Source: Rhynchopus euleeides (lineage: Eukaryota; Euglenozoa; Diplonemea; Diplonemida; Diplonemidae). Taken from it: a stretch of 64,000 nt of DNA. The notes beneath the pieces are model-generated. The model did no database searches. It saw only the letters and a list, made by a program, of their open reading frames with translations, and was not told the origin of the DNA. The position numbers and the translations under genes are program-made. Position 1 is the stretch's first letter; each line of letters starts with the position of its first letter. Positions 26,945 to 35,564 of the stretch are shown here, one piece after another. Location of the stretch: NCBI GenBank assembly GCA_963210315.1, contig OY723308.1:1-64000 (forward strand). Reading direction: 5' to 3'.

Positions 26945-28372
26945 GCTGGCGGGTAAAGGGGGGAAGGGGGGCTTCCTTTTGTCGCGTGTTGCATTTCTGT
27001 GATAATCATATTCTCGTGCTGTTTGTTTTGCTGCTGGAGTAGTGGAGCCACAGGCCGTCGGAGATGTCGAGCTTCATTGTATTGTTCAGGAAATACGACG
27101 AAGATTGCCTGTGTTTGACAAGTAGCGAGTCAACCTCCAAAAGGCTTCCTGTAATGAGTTGAGGCTCACCTCAAGAAGGCCTTGTCAACAAGGCAGGAAG
27201 GGTGCATATGCCCTTCGCTCAGAGCACTCGGGAGAGTCGAGGGCACCTTCTGCGAATATAACACCCATTTGTTCAGCACCCTGCCTTCTTCAGAGCTTTC
27301 GTACTTGCCCCACGGCGGTAAACTCTCTGTGCCCCCGCCGAATCGTCAAGTGACAGCAAAACGAGACATTCGGGAAAGCGGGGGAGACTCCGTGTCGAGA
27401 CAACAGTGTCGGGAGGGGTTTGCAGATCTCTCTTTGTTCTTTTTGTTTTCGAGTGTTCTTTTTGCTGTCGCGGATTGGGTGGGGGGGTCGAAAAGGGGGA
27501 GGGAGGGAGGGGCGATACACATCACATTTGTATTGATTTTTTTCGTAGAATAGAGGCTGCCCATGGCGAGAGAGAGAGAGGCAGCGGCAGAGGCCCCACC
27601 CCTCCCACCATGCTGAGTGGCAGATATGAAAAAAGGTGGTGTGTGGTGAGTACTCTCCGGCGCCTTCTCCGGCGACTCGCTGATGGTGCTCGAAATAGAG
27701 TGTTTGATGTTGGTGCAAAAATGACCCGTGCGGAGTAAAGAAAGAAGAAAAAATGGGGGAAAGGGCACACTCAGTGGGGCGGGAGCCCTCACTCCGCCTG
27801 CCTGACAGTGTCGCCAATGCTGACGCGGAGGTCTGTGCGGCAGCACCGCTGCTTGCCGCACAGCAATGGAGGCTTGTGAGTGAGGAGCACAAGGGCACGA
27901 GCAAAGCGCGAGAAACTTTCCGCCCACAATGAAGTGTGCGGAACAAACAGAAAGAGATTCGCAACGCGAGAAAGTATAACCACAATAGGGACATCCCCTG
28001 CAGTGCACAAAGCAAGTGTGTGTGGTATGTGCAGTGATTTCCGTGTGGAAGTGTCAACATCAACACACGACAAACAAAATACGAGCAAAGAGTGGCTGCA
28101 CTACGGAGTGACGTTTTCTTACTGCGCGGTGCGGTGTGACCCAGGTCATCGGGGGTACGATGCAGGGTACGATGCACGATCGATCGTCCTTGATATCATC
28201 CCCTCAGGGCACACCCCGATGGGTCACCGCACCGTGGAGCAAGAGGTGACAAAAAAACGAAAAGCGACACCACACGCAACAACACATTGTCTCACCAAGT
28301 GCACAGCTTCGAGGACCACCACTGACCGCCCCAATGTTGCTTGTTTTATTCGGTCGCGTCGGTGTTCGTCCC
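26945..28372. other. Intergenic region, no supported gene
   Basis: Open frames here (the longest on the minus strand, 27290-28177) have no recognisable domain and biased low-complexity composition. Small structures seen: a perfect gccttg/caaggc stem near 27176-27193, a doubled gggtacgatgca near 28154-28177, and homopurine runs near 27480-27520. It contains the 5' flank of the RHS-type gene and the 3' flank of the lactone oxidase gene. Confidence 0.6.
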
Positions 28373-29782
28373 TCACGCAAAGAGACCGTCAGTGTAGGCG
28401 TTCCCGAACAGGTTGTCTGCATCCAGAGCAGCCTTGGCAGCCTTGAACTGTGTCACAGCGGCCTCACCGTACAGCGATGCAACAGTCGATGCTTTCAGGT
28501 CGTTCAGCTTCCCCCAGTGCGGCCTGCCGCCTGCCGCGATGAGCACTTCCTCCACCTTCAGACGAGTCCAATGGTCGAGGAGCTTGTTCAGGTACGTGCA
28601 GTCGACATACACAAACACGCCGCTCTCTGCAGCGTTCATCGCGAGAAGAGACGAAGACGGCCCCTGCAGACGAAGCGTGACGTACAGCCCCACGTCGGTG
28701 CACGGCTCCAGCACAGCAAGGAATGCCTCCCAAGCGGCCTGGAAGTTGTCGATGGGCACTGCGTACTCAGCGCTTGTTGAGAGAAGCAACTCGCTTCTGT
28801 GGTTGGCGTAAAACTGGAGTGCGACAGTGTCGTAGCTTTCACCCACGCTCGAAGCCTCGCTCGAAAGGGAGTTGTACATGCCTGTCATGTGCCCCGGGAT
28901 GTTCTCTGGGTGGCGGATCATGTCCAACGTCATGTAACGCACCCACTTCATCGCGTTGAGGTCTGTCGTGTGGTCGTGCGATGGGACCGGTTCGGTGGGC
29001 GTCACAACGCTTGTGCGTGTGACGGTGACGCCCTTGGGGCTGGGCATCTGCGGCGTCACGACGTACATCACACCCCAGATCGTGTCGTTGGCAATGTCCC
29101 CCCGAATGTAGTCGGCAGTGAACTGCTCAAGCGGCACTCCCTCCACATCTTTCTGGAGGTAAAACATGTCTCTCGCCTGCAGCGTCACGTCCAGCAGCAT
29201 CCCCAGCACTCCGAGGTTCGTCTGGACTGCAGCGAAGTGAGGCGACGTGCTGTCGATGTCGTGAATGACACCATTGGAGTCCATCACACGCGCCGACAGA
29301 AGCTGGTCGGAGAACGAGTTTCCAACCTTCGTGTTACTCCAATGCGTTGCAGTCGCAATGCATCCGCCCACAGACTGGTCTTCGATGCCCGCCAGCCCCG
29401 CCAGCGCAAGACCTTCCTTCTGCAAGGCTTCGCTGATTTGGTGGATCGGGCAGCCAGACTCCACAGTGACCGTCTTGCGCTGTGTGTCAATCTCGCGAAT
29501 CTTTGTGAACCGCTGCGTCACAACGGCGATGTCGTCGTCATCGACCTGCTGGAGCGCGCCCCAGCCGTGGCCGTTGTTGTCACTGCCGAGCACCCGGATG
29601 CGCTTGCCCAGCTTCTTGGCCTTCAGGACAGCACGACGGAACTCACGATTGCACGTTGGGTACACAATCTTTGAGGGCCACGACAGAAAGGCTCCATTAA
29701 ATGTTTCGATGCGGTGCCTCCGAGGTCCGTCGTGCGCGGCGACAGCAGCCAGAAGCAAACTGACAGCAAAAAGCACCTTCAT
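28373..29782 (-). CDS. Secreted FAD-linked aldonolactone oxidase (gulono/arabinono-lactone oxidase family)
   Basis: Single exon, 469 aa from the ATG at 29782, chosen because it begins a clear signal peptide (MKVLFAVSLLLAAVAA) and sits 12 nt after a CAG. An FAD-binding PCMH-type domain follows: a GHGWG segment at 71-75 occupies the place of the FAD-linking His motif, and GIEDQSVGG at 132-140 is the second FAD-binding stretch. The C-terminus has the hallmark GGRPHWGK (418-425) of the vitamin C-type oxidases. These enzymes oxidise an aldono-1,4-lactone (L-gulono-, L-galactono- or D-arabinono-lactone) to ascorbate or an analogue, usually with O2 as acceptor. Family enzymes normally sit in the ER, mitochondria or glycosomes; the N-terminal signal here implies entry to the secretory pathway. 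Substrate cannot be decided from sequence. Confidence 0.88.
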   Translation of the reverse strand: MKVLFAVSLLLAAVAAHDGPRRHRIETFNGAFLSWPSKIVYPTCNREFRRAVLKAKKLGKRIRVLGSDNNGHGWGALQQVDDDDIAVVTQRFTKIREIDTQRKTVTVESGCPIHQISEALQKEGLALAGLAGIEDQSVGGCIATATHWSNTKVGNSFSDQLLSARVMDSNGVIHDIDSTSPHFAAVQTNLGVLGMLLDVTLQARDMFYLQKDVEGVPLEQFTADYIRGDIANDTIWGVMYVVTPQMPSPKGVTVTRTSVVTPTEPVPSHDHTTDLNAMKWVRYMTLDMIRHPENIPGHMTGMYNSLSSEASSVGESYDTVALQFYANHRSELLLSTSAEYAVPIDNFQAAWEAFLAVLEPCTDVGLYVTLRLQGPSSSLLAMNAAESGVFVYVDCTYLNKLLDHWTRLKVEEVLIAAGGRPHWGKLNDLKASTVASLYGEAAVTQFKAAKAALDADNLFGNAYTDGLFA

Positions 29783-30794
29783 ATTCAAAAAGTCCTGTTG
29801 ACGCGGGTGTGGATAGTTCAGAGCAGAGCAGTCAGGAATCACCTGCGGCTGCTCACTTCAGCAAGCACGACAACAACGGAACGAGCACTGCACAGAACGA
29901 CGATGCAACACAAACGAGGGAAAGCGTGAGAGAGCACCATGCTGTCGAGGGCTGGGGGCGGGGGCGGGGGCCACCCATCTATCCACTTTGTTTCTTCAGC
30001 ACCCTGGCCTTCTTCTTCTTCCGGGCTTCCGGGCTTTCGCGTTTCTCTCTCTCTCTTTCTGAACCATGTTCCTGTCTGGATTTGAAGACCTTCACGCGAT
30101 ACCAGCGACGGGAGCAGGAGGGACGCCAGCTTGACCTGACCGAGATCGAACCAGATCGCGGGACATCCAATGTCCAATTTTTGGTCCAGCAGGACCACAG
30201 AAGGCAGACAAGATGCCTCCCGAATTCGGAGAAACTGATCTGAGACCGTGCCTTCGGACCTGTTTGTATCCCACGGGAAATCGGGGCGAGGCTGGACGGC
30301 ACCTCGTTCTCTCGGGGCGTTCGCGGCCCACCCTGTCCCCTGCGTCTCTCTTGGTTTGCCCGACCCGCAGCTGACTGAGGCAAGGCCACCTGCGGAACGC
30401 ACGGAGAGCTACAAGTTATGCACCTCCAGCGCACGACTATTCTGCAGCTTTTTGCCGGCTGCCCCAGCAACCGTCTTCCCGGTATGGTGTTGTACCGCCT
30501 CCACGTAGTTTCCGCTTGGTGCCGTCGTGACACAGGGTCTCACGACCCGCCGTGAGTCGGGTTTCACTCACCGACATGTCCAAGTCACATCAGCCTTGCC
30601 CGCAGGCTGCGGACAGTCCGCGAATGCCTGTGTTGCGGACACCCTTCTCCGCAACCCTGCACAAGTTGTGTGCAGGGCTATCTGAGGATCGCTATCCGAC
30701 TCCCATTTCTTCCTTTCATTTACACCACATGTCACTGCCGCCGCCTTAGTTCAGGCGCAGAGGACACAGATCCCCTCGCACCAGATGCAGCGCA
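29783..30794. other. Intergenic region, no supported gene
   Basis: Contains a G-rich run near 29950-29970, a ctctctctctcttt tract near 30042-30060 and a cacgacccgccgtgagtcggg hairpin-like stretch near 30541. Minus-strand frames between about 30000 and 30530 look mildly protein-like (basic ends such as KKKKARVLKK) but no domain, start or splice model could be supported. Confidence 0.5.
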
Positions 30795-31772
30795 TCAACC
30801 ACGACGACGCAGCACCGCGTTGACAAACACTTTCCGCATCACCGCACCTGTCTTGTGATTCTTCGACTCAGCACAGTGATACGCGTTGTCAACAACCTCC
30901 AGGCCCGCACCCTGCGCTATGTGGGCTATGTCCCCCGTCGTGAAGAAGTAAGCCCGCGTGCCGTCCCCCCTGAAGTACATCCTCGACTTATCCAGCACAC
31001 CTGTTGTCCCCACATCCTGCAACCCCTGCCCTGCCGAGAACCGCTGGTGCGCTTGGTCATAGATGCCGTAATCCCGGAAGCACAGCACACCGCCGGGGCG
31101 CAGCAGCTGCCCGACCTGCGCCACCGCCCCCTCCATCTGATCCGGATGCACGGCAGACAGCACGAACAGCAGCGTTGCGTGCGACACCCCCCCGCGGAGC
31201 ACGCCCAGCTCCCCCGCACTGCCCAGCGCCTGCGTGAAATCCCACACGAAATATCGGGTCGGGATCCCCAGCGCGGCAACCTCTTGCACAATGCGGTGCC
31301 GCCGCAGCTCCTCCACGGCTGTCCTGCTGATGTCAAACCCGTAGAACTCCGCCTCACACCCCAGCCCAGCCGCCACACGGTCCGTGTGGAAGTTCATCAT
31401 CGGCAGCAGTGCGCTGCCTGTCCCACACCCACACTCCAGTATGCGCAAAGGGCTGTCGTCGTATGCAAAGGCAGCCCTGTCGCTGAGGACCTCCTGCAGC
31501 AAGGGGAACGCCTTCAGAATATAGTTTTTGATCGGGTAGAACCTCTTGCTGTGTGCCACATAGTGGGACTCCCACGCATCCGCTGCCTCCGGCCCCTCTG
31601 CAGGCGCCCCCCCCTGCAGCCCGCCAGGCCCTGCGGAGGTGGCGCGCTGCAGCAGCTCCCTCGCGTGGTCCTCAAAGGAGAAGTCTGTGCAGTGAAAGGC
31701 CACATCCTCCGATGGCGTGAACTTCTCCCCCCGGCGCACCTGGCGTGGCGGCTCCGGCTCCGGCTCCCCCAT
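30795..31772 (-). CDS. tRNA N3-methylcytidine methyltransferase, METTL2/6/8 (Trm140) family
   Basis: Single exon, 325 aa from the ATG at 31772, six nt after a CAG. The N-terminal part carries the family block AWESHYVAHSKRFYPIKNYI (about 66-85). SAM-binding motif I is ILECGCGTGS (111-120), the acidic post-I position falls in FYGFDISR (143-150), and the family signature FVLSAVHPDQM is at 203-213, followed by GGVLCFRDYGIYDQ (227-240), RFSAGQGLQ and YFRGDGTRAYFFT (266-278). These enzymes methylate C32 in the anticodon loop of some tRNAs (Thr, Ser, Arg) using S-adenosylmethionine, usually in the cytosol. An upstream in-frame ATG at 31853 would only add low-complexity residues. Which tRNA set this one serves cannot be told. 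Confidence 0.92.
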   Translation of the reverse strand: MGEPEPEPPRQVRRGEKFTPSEDVAFHCTDFSFEDHARELLQRATSAGPGGLQGGAPAEGPEAADAWESHYVAHSKRFYPIKNYILKAFPLLQEVLSDRAAFAYDDSPLRILECGCGTGSALLPMMNFHTDRVAAGLGCEAEFYGFDISRTAVEELRRHRIVQEVAALGIPTRYFVWDFTQALGSAGELGVLRGGVSHATLLFVLSAVHPDQMEGAVAQVGQLLRPGGVLCFRDYGIYDQAHQRFSAGQGLQDVGTTGVLDKSRMYFRGDGTRAYFFTTGDIAHIAQGAGLEVVDNAYHCAESKNHKTGAVMRKVFVNAVLRRRG

Positions 31773-32045
31773 TCCGGCCTGCGAGGGGAAGGACGGGGAA
31801 AGGGCGGTAGGGAAATAGAAGTAGAAGGGAGCACAAGAATGATCACCCTTCACTCGTTATGCAGGTTGTGTCTGAAATCCAGTGGTTTTTTCCGGGCCGA
31901 GGATGGGGGGGGGGGCAGGGGGAGAGGAGCGGCGGCAGCGGATGGAGGGGGGGGGGGGGGGGGGGGGGGGGGTGGGTTCTGAGGGGCATCACTCGGCTCC
32001 CCCTCCCCCATCCCCACTGGCGTGTTGTCCGTATTTTTTTGTTGT

Positions 32046-35000
32046 CTACTTTCTCGTCAGAAAGAAGTCTTTGCTGAAGGGCAGCAGCTCGTGCACGCCG
32101 AAGGCGCCCCGCATGTAGTTCAGGAAGACGTAAATGTTGAGGGATGCGAGAGCTGCGCCTCCGGCAAGATCAGTCAGGTAGTGACGACCCAAGAGGAGGC
32201 GGCTCGCAGACACGGACAGCGCCCACAGGACGTAGAGAACACACTGCGAGTAGGAAGAGCGGTAGATGATCAGCAAGGCGGCGACGGAGATCGCGCGACT
32301 CGTGTGCCCGGAAGGGAAGCTATACTTGTCAGACGCGAGAAACCTGCGGAGCAAAAACAAAAGGGAAATCCATAATCTGGCCCACCACTTTTCCATAATC
32401 AACAATTCAACCCACAACTTTTTCATAATTAACAATTCGACCCACAACTTTTCCATAAGTACACGGTGGACTCCAGCGGGGGTAGGGTAACCCTTTTCGG
32501 GAGTCTCAACTAGGGGGAGTCCAACTCCCGCTAGCGGGAGTATAGACTCCCGCTAGCGGGAGTCTATACTCCCGCTAGCGGGAGTCTGACTCCCCCTAGC
32601 GGGAGTCTTTTCACCTATTTTCACTCATTTTTCCCATGATACCTATGCAATGTGGCACTCGTCACTGAAGTACAGCCACACACACACACACCAAACGGAC
32701 GTTTCCACCCATCCCAGCTCGCAGACCTGATTCACAAAAATGGGGAAGACGACAACGAAGCCGGCAGCGAAGCCGGCGGCAAAGTCGATTAAGAAGAAGA
32801 AGAGCGCAGAGAGTCCCGAGGCTGCGGAGGCGACGAACATTGTGCATGATTTTTGCACGGCCTTCCCTGTTAAAAAAGGGGGCAGTGTGCTGACACTGGG
32901 ATCCATTAGAAGGCTCCTAGCAACGGTGTTGAACAAGGAGCTCCACCAGCACAGCACCCAGGTGGCCAACGCAATCATCGCCATGTCTTCCCTGACATGG
33001 ATAAGTTCGCTGTCAGGGAAGTCGCAACGATGCGGAAGGAGGGCGCTCTCCGTCATATACAAGGTGGAGGCGAAGTATGGCAAGGTGCAGGATACAAACG
33101 TGTCGTCGGGGGCAGCCTGAAGCCGCGAATGATCGCGACACGGGCGAACGGCTTGGCACCGTGGGTCTGGATAGATGCTGGAGTTCGGCCGGGTGAAACC
33201 GGAAGTCGCAGCAAAATTTGCCCCCCCAGATTTCTTCCTCAAACCCACCCGTGGGCTGATCCGGCCTTGCACGGTGGACTCCAGCGGGGGTAGGGTACCA
33301 CTACCGGGTTTAACCCTTTTCGGGAGTCTCAACTAGGGGGAGTCCAACTCCCGCTAGCGGGAGTATAGATCAGCAGTGGGCAACAATGAGGCGATGCGGG
33401 GGGCGAGGGCACCGATGCTCACTGTGCGACATCCCAGAAGAACGCTGGTATCAACAGGTGCATCGATACCCGCACCTGACTCTCTCTGAGATAAAAGAGG
33501 CTGGCTACCCCTCCCTCTTGGCAGGTGTGCTTCCCAATGCCCGCTACGTCACCCCAGCACTCCATGACTGCAAGGGGCTCGCCATGCGGCTGATCAGGGT
33601 ACTGGATGAGACAACAAAAAAATATTCGACAAGACCTGTACAAACCTTGCACTGAATGTGTCGCAGAATGGGACAGGTGCTCAGTTCCGGAAGGTCGTGC
33701 TTGCCTGTCACAGGACACACCTACAAGGGCTTGTTCCGCTACCTCTTTGTCTCCCTTGCAGACCTCATGCATTTCCGGTATGCAGACATCCCCTGGCACT
33801 TCTGGGGATGCAAGGATGAGTCAGCCCGGATTCCCTTCTTGCGTGCTCGGATCTCAGGGCATATATTTCACTGGTTGATGGAGCATGCCGAAAAGGGATC
33901 AACGCGCAATGCCTACGTACACAGTCTCCATCATTGGTGGGCTCCAGAAGATGCAGTGCCTCTGCAGAACAACGACGAATTTGAAGAAGCAGAGAACGGA
34001 CATCGCAAGAAAGATGCCGTTACAATCGCCAGCTCCGCAACTTACGAGAGAGATCTTGCGATGGCAGAAGAGAAGCGGCGCGCATCGGGCATGCCTTGGA
34101 AGGTTGCGCACCTGTCGCAGGACGGGATCCTCGGGTATAGAGAAGTCATTCTGTGTCCGTGTCTGCACACCCGACACGCTCATAGATTGGCTGTGTATGT
34201 TCTTTGCACACAGTTGACACAGCTGCAGAAGGGGTTTGTGCACTGCAACACACAGGACTTCGTTGAACCCATCAGCGCGCCCTACTTCCTGTCCCGGTTC
34301 CCCGAAGGACACCGCAAATTATCGCTCTGCTTGTGCAAAATGCCAATCCCGCTGGGGGCGACTTTCACACCATTCGTGTCATCCGAGGCGACTTTGAGCA
34401 CGCTTGACCAACGCGCACAGCAGGAGGGGGATGACAGTTCTGACGAAGAAGATGAGGCCTGCAGGATGGCTTGTCTTGCCCAAGGTGTAACACAACTACG
34501 ACAGGCGATGGCCGCACTTTGACACCTCAAATTCTAACCGCTCACCTCCGCAGGTGCAGCCGCTACCAGGAGGATAGGTAGGTAGTCCAGAGTCCGGGGA
34601 AACTGACAGAAGCAAAACAAGCCCCTCCCCATCCCTCTTCCACCATGATTTTACCCCCCACGCCAGTAGACTGTAACTATATCATGGGAAAAATGGATGA
34701 AAATAGGTGAAAAGACTCCCGCTAGGGGGAGTCAGACTCCCCCTAGCGGGAGTATAGACTCCCGCTAGCGGGAGTCTGGACTCACGCTAGCGGGAGTCTT
34801 TGACACCCGCTCAGACTCCCGCTCCCAGACTCCCGCTAGGGCCGCTGGAGTCCACCGTGTAACAATTCAACCCACAACTTTTGCCGAATTAACAATTCAA
34901 CCCAACCACTTTTCTTTTACTTATGGAAAAGTTGTGGGTCGAATTGTTAATTATGAAAAAGTTGTGGGTTGAATTGTTGATTATGGAAAAGTGGTGGGCC

Positions 35001-35564
35001 AGATTATGGATTTCCCAAAACAAAAAGGTTTGAAACAGAAGAAGATTTGAACATGTCTGGAAACAGCCTCAGAGAAGCCGGTGAGAACGGTGGGCATGCC
35101 CTCCCCCTCCCTCCCTACCCCCCCTCCAATTGCGGTGTGGTCAAGAGGCGGGCCATACTTCGCTGTTGAGTTCGTCAGCTGGTAATTCGGACGGGGCCTC
35201 CTGAAGATTTGCTTGCAAGCCGCGATGAAGATCAGGTCCACAACGTTGAGGATCCACAGGTTGGTCCACATCACTTCGTACCACTCGGGGTACTTCATCT
35301 TTTTGCAGATTATCGCAAAGGGGATCGGCGCGACGAGCCAAAAATACCCCTGTCGAGGCGGGGGCGGGTGTGAGGGGTGTGGGGTGCGGGGGAGGCGGGG
35401 CGGGAACACAGCAACACAACTGGGCCAACTGTGTCACAAGCCATGCATACCTCCCCTGTTGTCGACAGCGCGTGCAGCCAGCTGTGCGGGATCACATTGT
35501 GCTGGTAAACCCATTGGGACACGGCAAAGTCCGCCTCTCCCAGCGAGGAGAGAAACGACGGCAT
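32046..35564 (-). CDS. PLPP6-like polyisoprenoid/lipid phosphate phosphatase (PAP2 superfamily), three exons
   Basis: Exons 35564-35451, 35349-35159 and 32343-32046 join in frame to 200 aa. All three PAP2 motifs are complete: K-x6-RP (84-92, KQIFRRPRP), PSGH (112-115, in DKYSFPSGHTSRA) and SR-x5-H-x3-D (149-160). The DKYSFPSGH context is typical of PLPP6/PLPP7, integral membrane enzymes that remove phosphate from polyisoprenyl or presqualene diphosphate, mainly at the ER. Several hydrophobic membrane segments are visible. Intron 1 is 101 nt (gtatgc...gacag). Intron 2 is 32344-35158 (gtatgg...ccgcag) and is 2.8 kb only because it holds two nested transposons ending 19 nt from the 3' splice site; without them it would be about 150 nt. 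The codon split across intron 2 matches (aa + g). The start is the first ATG of the conserved frame and follows a CAG by two nt. Confidence 0.87.
32462..32641 (+). repeat. Left complex terminal repeat of the TA element
   Basis: Contains three to four copies of the self-complementary motif cccgctagcggg and variants with ccccctagcggg. The outer 18-19 bp and the inner roughly 100 bp match the reverse complement of the right end; the middle differs. Confidence 0.85.
32740..33120 (+). CDS. Small basic protein encoded inside the TA element (unrecognised)
   Basis: Open frame of 126 aa. The N-terminus is Lys/Ala/Pro-rich (MGKTTTKPAAKPAAKSIKKK), like a histone tail or nuclear basic protein, followed by a stretch that can form helices (GSIRRLLATVLNKELHQHS near residues 53-71). 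A histone-fold origin is only a guess: no family was recognised with confidence. It lies between the outer left terminal repeat and the internal copy of that repeat, so it may be cargo picked up by the transposon. It could also be a chance frame, since the opposite strand is open here too. Confidence 0.4.
   Translation: MGKTTTKPAAKPAAKSIKKKKSAESPEAAEATNIVHDFCTAFPVKKGGSVLTLGSIRRLLATVLNKELHQHSTQVANAIIAMSSLTWISSLSGKSQRCGRRALSVIYKVEAKYGKVQDTNVSSGAA
33268..33370 (+). repeat. Internal second copy of the left terminal repeat
   Basis: From cacggtggactccagcgg to gctagcgggagtatag this repeats the left end of the same element in the same orientation, with about 15 extra bases after gtagggta. It has no TA immediately before it. 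It makes the element look composite: either an older left end or a copy made by recombination. Confidence 0.8.
33386..33655 (+). CDS. Transposon-encoded protein, N-terminal part (unrecognised, zinc-binding-like)
   Basis: 89-aa frame with a Cys/His cluster (CGGRGHRCSLCD near the start) followed by a helical segment. It begins just after the internal terminal repeat and ends in a TGA directly followed, in the same frame, by the 288-aa frame. The two were probably one protein in the active element, interrupted here. An A-rich run near 33615 could also shift the frame. No transposase catalytic signature could be identified by eye. Confidence 0.45.
   Translation: MRRCGGRGHRCSLCDIPEERWYQQVHRYPHLTLSEIKEAGYPSLLAGVLPNARYVTPALHDCKGLAMRLIRVLDETTKKYSTRPVQTLH
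33656..34522 (+). CDS. Transposon-encoded protein, C-terminal part (unrecognised)
   Basis: 288-aa frame ending before the right terminal repeat. It contains FRYLFVSLADLMHFRYADIPWHFWGC near residues 27-52, a charged middle, and an acidic tail (GDDSSDEEDEA near 258-268). It sits in frame with the upstream 89-aa frame, separated by one stop. Position inside the TA element and the acidic C-terminus suggest a transposition-related protein, but the catalytic triad cannot be assigned. Treat as a probable decayed or spliced transposon gene. Confidence 0.5.
   Translation: MCRRMGQVLSSGRSCLPVTGHTYKGLFRYLFVSLADLMHFRYADIPWHFWGCKDESARIPFLRARISGHIFHWLMEHAEKGSTRNAYVHSLHHWWAPEDAVPLQNNDEFEEAENGHRKKDAVTIASSATYERDLAMAEEKRRASGMPWKVAHLSQDGILGYREVILCPCLHTRHAHRLAVYVLCTQLTQLQKGFVHCNTQDFVEPISAPYFLSRFPEGHRKLSLCLCKMPIPLGATFTPFVSSEATLSTLDQRAQQEGDDSSDEEDEACRMACLAQGVTQLRQAMAAL
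34677..34859 (-). repeat. Right complex terminal repeat of the TA element
   Basis: Reverse-complement partner of the left end, with the same cccgctagcggg palindromes, plus a diverged stretch (gactcccgctcccagactcc) near the outer end that the left side lacks. Confidence 0.85.

Larger units (their letters stand above)
32462..34859. mobile_element. TA-flanked DNA transposon with complex inverted ends, nested in the foldback element
   Basis: Both ends begin cacggtggactccagcgg, and each is flanked by TA (32460-32461, 34860-34861). The end regions (32462-32641 and 34677-34859) are built of palindromic 20-mers such as gactcccgctagcgggagtc and share a common inner edge (tcacctattttca...cccatgata). 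TA duplication suits Tc1/mariner-type insertion. The CAC start and subterminal repeats also recall CMC (EnSpm/CACTA-like, Mirage) elements, so the superfamily is unresolved. It interrupts the left side of the foldback element just after its left arm. Inside are a basic 126-aa frame and two frames with a Cys/His-containing protein, none matched with certainty to a transposase. Confidence 0.85.
32363..35016. mobile_element. Foldback/MITE-like element with 98-bp identical inverted arms and 9-bp TSD (interrupted)
   Basis: The left arm 32363-32460 and right arm 34919-35016 are identical inverted copies over 98 bp, starting gggaaatcc. Flanks 32354-32362 and 35017-35025 are both aaaacaaaa, a 9-bp direct repeat. 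Without the inner insertion the element would be 254 bp with a short spacer, and it contains a roughly 30-bp motif (aacaattcaacccacaac...) in repeated form. A 9-bp duplication with long arms beginning GGG suits a non-autonomous Mutator-like (or Merlin-like) element. The TSD is A-rich, so the class call is cautious. Perfect arms imply a recent insertion. It lies in intron 2 of the PLPP6-like gene. Confidence 0.82.

Noticed and set aside
27290-28177. 295-aa minus-strand frame
   Set aside because: Low-complexity, Ser/Leu/His/Cys-rich, with no domain, and several overlapping frames are equally open.
32643-33332. 229-aa minus-strand frame in the TA element
   Set aside because: Overlaps the basic 126-aa frame and crosses the internal terminal repeat; its hydrophobic stretch is the antisense of a Lys/Ala-rich tail.
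32354-35025. Firm assignment of the foldback element to Mutator
   Set aside because: The 9-bp TSD is A-rich and no transposase is present. Merlin or another GGG-ended class remains possible, so only a tentative class is given.
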